Origin: Acidimicrobiaceae bacterium
GTDB taxonomy: Bacteria > Actinomycetota > Acidimicrobiia > Acidimicrobiales > Ilumatobacteraceae
Direction: 5' to 3'
Assembly (NCBI GenBank): GCA_003455715.1
Contig: DMQJ01000234.1
Span: 494 to 23,504, forward strand
DNA length: 23,011 bases
A model generated the notes under the pieces. It saw only the letters and a program-made list of their open reading frames with translations. It ran no database searches and was not told the DNA's origin. Positions 22,986-23,011 of this stretch are shown piece by piece. A program made the position numbers and the translations under genes. Within the stretch, counting starts at the first letter, position 1. Each line of letters opens with the position of its first letter.

Positions 22986-23011
22986 CGGCAGATGTGCGCC
23001 GCATCGTGGAA

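Overview
The window is about 23 kb of gene-dense, high-GC DNA, most likely from an actinobacterium, possibly Acidimicrobiia-like (the class is inference). Pointers are an F420-type luciferase-like oxidoreductase, a cyclase built like the mycobacterial pH-sensing enzymes, a DUF4333-type lipoprotein, a Tat lipoprotein PhoD, and many genes with a TANNNT -10 box only 6-8 nt before the start codon, which implies leaderless mRNAs. I see no tRNA, rRNA, CRISPR array, insertion sequence or prophage, and no gene-free stretch longer than 300 bases.

Layout, left to right. (1) 3-1658: the 3' part of an F420-dependent LLM-class oxidoreductase, then a Phd/YefM-PIN toxin-antitoxin pair behind a phased TGTACA operator. 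(2) 1684-4998: a class III adenylate cyclase diverging from an SDR dehydrogenase, then an unusual four-copy inverted repeat and a beta-lactamase-fold serine hydrolase. (3) 5124-11571: an acyl-CoA dehydrogenase diverging from a complete five-gene branched-chain-amino-acid-type ABC transporter operon (livG, livF, livH, livM, substrate-binding lipoprotein), in which every junction overlaps by 1-4 nt and which ends at a strong hairpin. (4) 11653-16527: a crotonase-fold protein, a small lipoprotein, RarD-type permease plus serine hydrolase (one operon), and crotonase plus alpha/beta hydrolase (a divergent operon sharing an overlapping promoter). (5) 16563-18167: glucose-6-phosphate isomerase. (6) 18168-20045: a small accessory patch with a second VapBC pair, an 18-bp minisatellite and an unrecognised Cys-cluster protein flanked by 14-bp direct repeats. 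(7) 20046-22973: PhoD-type phosphodiesterase/phosphatase and an RlmI-family rRNA methyltransferase.

How the genes may work together: the ABC importer, acyl-CoA dehydrogenase, two crotonases, SDR, F420-type oxidoreductase and three hydrolases would suit uptake and CoA-linked breakdown of a carboxylic or amino acid, but no gene fixes the substrate and most of these genes have separate promoters. The most unusual non-coding signals are the nested and alternative inverted repeats at 3702-3794, the overlapping divergent -10 boxes at 14870-14876 and the 10-bp-phased TGTACA palindromes at 912-937.
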